A stretch of DNA of 64,000 nt from Chamaecrista fasciculata (taxonomy: Eukaryota; Streptophyta; Magnoliopsida; Fabales; Fabaceae): contig QANZ01001923.1 of assembly GCA_003254925.1 (NCBI GenBank), positions 1-64,000 on the forward strand, in the 5' to 3' direction. Under the pieces are notes generated by a model, which was not told the DNA's origin, did no database searches, and was given only the letters and a program-made list of their open reading frames with translations. Both the position numbers and the translations under genes were made by a program. Position 1 is the first letter of the stretch, and the number at the start of each line of letters is the position of its first letter. Of the stretch, positions 58,831 through 64,000 are shown one piece after another.

Positions 58831-60284
58831 CTTTTTGTTTGGTGATGAGAACTAATTCTATGCTTTAAATATTTAACGAACCTAATTAGTTATGAAGACT
58901 TATGGATAAGTGAAGTTAGGGTTTTAAAGTATCTAATTTGAAAATTTGAGGGAATAAAGTGTGTTTGCGACTGATTCTATAAGAGGTGTCAAAGTAAATT
59001 AATTCGACACCTGAATTGACTCATGTTAACCATATTTTTTGATAAGTTAGAATACTTTCAATCTCAACTCATTTATTTAAATAAAAATAATTAGTTTTTA
59101 AGTTTAAACATGCCATAAATCCATAAAATAATATTATTATGTCTCTCAACTAAAAAATAAATTAAGATTGATATATTCTTACAAAAATAAATATTCATAA
59201 GTAATAAAGAATATAATGTATTGAAGTAGGTTATATGGGAATAAGGACTAACACCAGCGTTAGATATTTTATCCATTCCTGTCTCTGACAAAAAAAAAAT
59301 AAAGAATATAATTTAAAATCATATTAATTGAAAAGTATATAACTTAAAGATAAAAATCAAAGGTCAAAAACAAAATACAGGTTCGTTCATTACGGGTTGT
59401 GAGTTAGATGAATTTACTCACGTGAGTTATGTTATATAGTGAGTTGGAATTTCAAACTAAAATATAAATTAATTATTAATTCATGTATATGAGATTAATT
59501 TATAAGTTTTCTCCAATAAGGATGTTACTAGTGAATGAAACTTCAAACTGTGCCATTGTATGTTTTGCATCAAATAAGCGAGAATTTTTACTCACAAAAA
59601 AAGAGAAAATTTATTATTTGATTTTTAAATTTAAACCAAATCAACTAATTAATTTTAAATAAGCAAAATATATAACTTAATTTTTAAATTATTCCAATCA
59701 ACAACTATTTGATCTTTAGGTCAGATTTAAGAAAAAAAATATAAATTTATAAATCAAAAAATATACCGTCAATTTAAATTTAGGATCAAATTGTTATTAA
59801 AGATTAAATTATTGACAATTAAAATATTTTATAAACTAAATCATATATTTTGATTATGCGAAAACTAACTCGTTAACTCAAAAGATTTAAAGTCTGGCCA
59901 AAAAAAGAAAAACTCAAAAGATTTAAAGATTAAATAATATATTCTTTCCATCAAATAATAAATGCCCCTAACTCTAGTATTAGATGAAGCCAATGGTTGA
60001 TATTTAATTGGTGGATAATATCACTCTTAACAAATTAAGACAAATTGTTACTATTTTTAATAAATTACATATTTTTTGGGTAAAAAATCACTCACACTAA
60101 TTTCATAATAATGAATACCAATACACAAGAATTTATTAATATAAGTGTCAATTAGTTGTATAAACTAATACACCTATTCTAATAATTCTTTTATTATGAA
60201 CTCTTGATTTTTGAGTTTTTTTTTCCTTGGTTGACAACGTCATTTTGTTCCAAAGCAGAGAAATTAATTTCTGTGTGCCAATCT
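58831..60284. other. Intergenic, no gene recognised
   Basis: Very AT-rich. Short open frames lack motifs. Confidence 0.45.
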
Positions 60285-60293
60285 TTCTTTCTT

Positions 60294-60633
60294 GGCAAGT
60301 ATCATTTTGGTCCTTAAATTTTACACCAATTATTAATTTTGTCTTCAATCTTTTTTTTTTTGTCAATTTGTCTTTAATATTTTTATTTTAATCATTTTAT
60401 CATTTACTCTTACTTTAATCAAATATTTATGACAAAATCTATATACTAATGACCTGTAATGTAGAATTAATAAAAAATAAACTCAAATTTTAATTCAGAT
60501 TGAAAATAAGATGATGTTTATTGTTAATTTATTGAATAATATTAGTCAAAGAATAAAATTGAATAAAATGTAAAACATTAGGGACTAAATTCATAATTGG
60601 TGTAAAATTAGGGGACCACAAAAGTATTTTACC
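60294..60633. mobile_element. MULE-like MITE, perfect 9-bp duplication
   Basis: Ends ggcaagtatcattttggtcc and inverse (aaaagtattttacc); duplication ttctttctt (60285-60293 and 60634-60642). Same family as 31822-32170. Confidence 0.8.
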
Positions 60634-60642
60634 TTCTTTCTT

Positions 60643-62518
60643 TCCCTGCTTTCTCATGATAAATTTTATATTATTATTTTATTGGATAGTGGCATCTTCA
60701 CATGATATGCTCTGAGCAAATTAAATAAAAGAAAAAGGAGAAAAAAAAAAGGATGGTTGTGTTGTGTTGTGTTGTGTGCATTATATTTAATTAATAATGA
60801 ATATATAATAAATCCACATAAGTTGTATTCTTGTTTTGAAAATTTGGACACTTTTGTCTGCTTTCTTTGACAATAACCAATCTTTATGTATTCACCGTCC
60901 ATTCACGAGGGGAATGGCTGTACCATCATTTCTAGACTCTTTTTAATAATTATTAATAAGTTTTCCTATGCATCGAAAAAGCTATAAAAGTTAATAAATC
61001 ATTATGAAATAAATTTTAAAATAACTTGTATAACTTTAGTATTTTTTTATATAATAATGATTCACGAGTTTCTCTCGTCTATATCTCTATAACAATTTAG
61101 GTGAAGATTAATCTCATTTAAGTCAAAAATAAACACTTAAAACCTTATCAACAATGTCAACTTTATGGATAATTTTAGTATATTTCAATGAAAATAAATT
61201 AATAATTTGGTCTCTGAAATATCACCGAATTGATAATCTACTATCTAAAAGATTAAAATACACAATTTTGTCATTAAAAAATGAAAAAAATATATGCTTG
61301 TTAATTCTTTTGATAGACTAAATTGTATCTTGTTTTAATTATTTAGGACTAAAGAATATATTATTTTAACTTTTAAATTAAATTATATATTTCAATTTTT
61401 TAAAAAATGAATTGTTAATTAATTTTAATGGAAAACTTCATAATTTCTTTTTCTTTTTATTTTCAATGAGTTTGTTACTTTGAACTAATAAAATCATGCA
61501 TTTTAAACCTAAAAATAGTGGAATGATATACACTAAAATAAGTAATTTTTAATAATTTACTAAAATATATTTTATATCCAATATTATAATGAAATAATCA
61601 CACAATTGGCTTTGGGAAGGGGGTAGAAAATTGACGTCAAGCGGGGAAAAGTAAAGAGACTGCTTTTGTGTAGCCCAAATAAAGAAACTTAACTTTTTTC
61701 CCAAGAAGTGACTTTAATTTAATATATAATTTTTTTATTAAAAATAAAAGCTAATGATTTCTGTCACATGAAATTCAACATCTGCTGTTACCTTTTCCCT
61801 TTAATGTATTATTGAATGTTTTTAAATGTACCTATGATAATTTTATTTTTAAAAATTTAAATATTTTAGAAAGGACAAATTTTTAGCTGGGGCCAAAATT
61901 CAATAGAAACCTATTGAAAGGGATATAGTAATAGTACATCCCAAGCTATCATATATTTACTTTAATAATAAAATTCAACTGTATATGAATGATTCAGTCA
62001 AGAAGGTTAATGTATTTTTCTTTAAGTAATTATAGAATTACATTTAGTCTCTAAAAATATCTAATTTACTAATTGTAAGTTTTAAAATCATATACATTTA
62101 TCTTAGTCTCATTTTATACAAGTAGCAAGAGAGTAAAATGCCAAAAACTTCAAAGAATTATATCATATCTATCTTCTTAGGATTTAGTAACAAATTCATC
62201 AAAGCATATAAAAATTACATTTTCTCTCCCCTAAATTATTCAAATACATGTGGAATCTATTAATAAAATACCAATTCACTTCCCTATATCTAAATATACT
62301 TGATTTGATGATCCCCTAACATTTTTTAAAACCAAATCTACTTTTTTAATACTAATAAAAAAAAGATCCATCTGAATAATTTGCACAAAAATCAGTGGGG
62401 TTCACACATTAAGATTCCCACATATACCAAGTGAGATGAAGTCAGCAAAACAAATTGTACTGCCCTTATTTCCTCTATACTTCATCATTATTTATTTATT
62501 TATTTTTTGTTAAAAATT
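60643..62518. other. Intergenic, no gene recognised
   Basis: AT-rich, with a (tgtgt)n patch near 60758-60778 and a degraded TTGGTCC-family MITE near 61190-61440. Confidence 0.4.
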
Positions 62519-62790
62519 GGGTAAACTAATAATTAAGTCCTTGAAAGATTATCGAGTTAACAACTTAGTCCTTAAATATTTAAATACACAGTTTTATTTC
62601 TAAAAAATTAAAATGATATACCCTATAGTCTGTAAAAATTACAACAATATATTATTTAATCTATGAAAAAGACTAATTAGTATAATGTTTTAATCTTTCA
62701 AGGACCAAAATGTGTATTTCAATCTTTTAAGGATCGAGTTATCAATTCAATAATCTTTCTAAGACTGAATTTGAGTTTACTCTTAAAAGT
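62519..62790. mobile_element. MITE, TTGGTCCTTGAAAGATC family
   Basis: Left arm gggtaaactaataattaagt and right arm aatttgagtttactc are inverted and pair across the element. It lies about 470 bp upstream of the S40 start codon. Confidence 0.5.
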
Positions 62791-63258
62791 TTTTTTTTTA
62801 GTTTACTCTTAAAAGTTAAAACAAACAAACACATGAAGACCAAGCATTTAGATATAAGGGGATCCCTAAGCACAAAACAAAACCTTGCTCTGTCTTATTC
62901 TTTGCCCCTTGGGGCCATTCTTTTCCTCCTCCTTCTTCTTCTCAAAACACACTAAAAATCTAAACTTTTGGACACCCACATAGAAAAAAAAAAAAAAGAA
63001 ACCAGTATTATTCATTGATTCTAGCATCAAAATCCAAACTTGGGATCAGATTCATCTCAAAATCTAATATATTTCAGCAACCCAAAAGAAAAAAAAGCTT
63101 GTATCTTTGAGGGGATACAAGTTGTGATTGAATCTGTGGAGTTGTTATTTTGAATCTGCTGTGTATTCTGTGATCTGGGTGGTTTCTTTTTTTCTTTCTT
63201 TTTTGTTTTCTTTTGTTGCAGGAATTATAAGCAAATTAAAATTGATTTGATTTGATTG

Positions 63259-63948
63259 ATGGAGGAGAAGTATGGTTTGCAGAGGCAGCATAGTGGGATA
63301 TGGAGATCCTTAAGATCAGATGGAGACTTTGAAGAAGAAGAGGTTTGGGATGTATTGAAAGAAAAACCACCCCACTATAATAATAACACCAATAACAATA
63401 ATAGCTTTGGAGTTTTCAAATCCAAATCCAAATCTTCTTCTTCTTTTGTTTCTCTTTCTGTTCCTAGGCCTCTCCCTTCAGCTTCAAAAATGATCCCAAA
63501 AGCCATCAGCAGCAACAATATCACTTCATCTCCCTCCATTCAATCCAAGCTTCTTCAGCAATCAGCACCTGTTCACATCCCAGATTGGTCCAAGATTTAC
63601 AAGAACAACAACAACAAGATGAAGAACAACAACAACAAGGCTCACAATAGAAGGGTTTCAAGGGTTGAAGATTATGATGATGATGATTCTGTTGATGATG
63701 ATGAAGATAATGAAGGAGATATCAATGGTGAAGAAGATGAAGATGAAGATGAAGATGAAGAAGAAGATGATGATGATGTGTGTGATGTGAAGTTACCACC
63801 ACATGAAATAATTGCAAGGAGGCTTGCAAGGAATCAAATATCATCATTCTCTGTATTTGAAGGTGTTGGGAGAACACTCAAAGGTAGGGATCTTAGCAAA
63901 GTGAGAAATGCTGTTCTCACAAAAACTGGGTTTCTTGAATCACTTTGA
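63259..63948 (+). CDS. S40-type senescence regulator (DUF584)
   Basis: A single-exon protein of 229 residues. S40/DUF584 proteins are plant-specific, often nuclear, and linked to leaf senescence and stress responses; their biochemical role is not settled. The C-terminal signature is clear: [20 protein letters not shown] (from about residue 179), [20 protein letters not shown], then [11 protein letters not shown] at the end. Residues about 135-173 are almost all Asp/Glu, and several Asn runs (about 42-50 and 115-125) and a Ser run lie in the middle, giving a low-complexity N-terminal two-thirds. The ATG at 63259 is chosen because the codon before it is TTG, not ATG, and it starts [18 protein letters not shown], usual for the family. 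The leader is pyrimidine-rich (62890-62945). The acidic and Asn tracts are codon microsatellites, so their length may be allele-variable. Confidence 0.9.
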   Translation: MEEKYGLQRQHSGIWRSLRSDGDFEEEEVWDVLKEKPPHYNNNTNNNNSFGVFKSKSKSSSSFVSLSVPRPLPSASKMIPKAISSNNITSSPSIQSKLLQQSAPVHIPDWSKIYKNNNNKMKNNNNKAHNRRVSRVEDYDDDDSVDDDEDNEGDINGEEDEDEDEDEEEDDDDVCDVKLPPHEIIARRLARNQISSFSVFEGVGRTLKGRDLSKVRNAVLTKTGFLESL

Positions 63949-64000
63949 GTTTAATTTGAGATCATCATCATCATCATCAAATTCAAAGGGTCTTCAAATC

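Overview
This is nuclear DNA from a flowering plant, most likely a eudicot. It is AT-rich, carries spliced genes with canonical GT/AG junctions, and encodes plant-type families (PLS-class PPR protein, S40 senescence regulator, leucine-rich-repeat extensin, F-box/FBD). It is packed with short non-autonomous DNA transposons. Three runs of N (17345-17877, 34682-35273, 48657-48975) show it is a draft scaffold. I cannot resolve the genus from sequence alone.

Layout. 1-3083 is a very large imperfect inverted repeat with a hAT-like element in its left arm. 4460-7380 holds a direct duplication built on repeat sequence. 8367-9291 holds what look like the last two exons of an unrecognised minus-strand gene, with a MITE in the intron between them. 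9990-12107 is a hAT-like element with a second, GC-rich hAT-like element inside it. 13225-16800 is a complete minus-strand eIF1 (SUI1) gene. Its upstream promoter is cut off about 20 bp above the TATA box by a Mutator-like element (16859-18926) that carries a broken PRA1 gene copy and has a related element nested in it. 20.7-21.7 kb has a probable LINE 3' end. 23035-26665 looks like a non-autonomous CACTA element.

31381-47819 is the wreck of an aconitate hydratase gene on the minus strand. Eighteen exon-sized matches, in the right order and most with intact splice sites, are spread over 16 kb. The coding sequence is broken by a frameshifting deletion, a decayed exon, two truncated exons and a missing exon. 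Its introns have absorbed more than a dozen elements, including an F-box/FBD gene fragment, CACTA and RTE-LINE pieces, and a Pack-MULE (42568-43678). The Pack-MULE carries the 5' part of an LRX (leucine-rich-repeat extensin) gene in both inverted arms.

51.2-52.3 kb is a dead L1-type LINE fragment. 54378-55967 is an intact intronless PPR gene (E subgroup), 57372-57648 a small Helitron, and 63259-63948 an intact S40-type senescence-regulator gene.

The three apparently functional genes (eIF1, PPR, S40) share no pathway. The unifying theme is transposons: most carry TTTGGTCCC-like motifs in inverted arms and 9-10 bp target-site duplications readable in the sequence, and at least two carry host gene fragments. 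I see no tRNA, rRNA, CRISPR or prokaryotic-type operon. The most unusual object is the LRX-carrying Pack-MULE, whose transcript would fold into a hairpin homologous to cell-wall genes.
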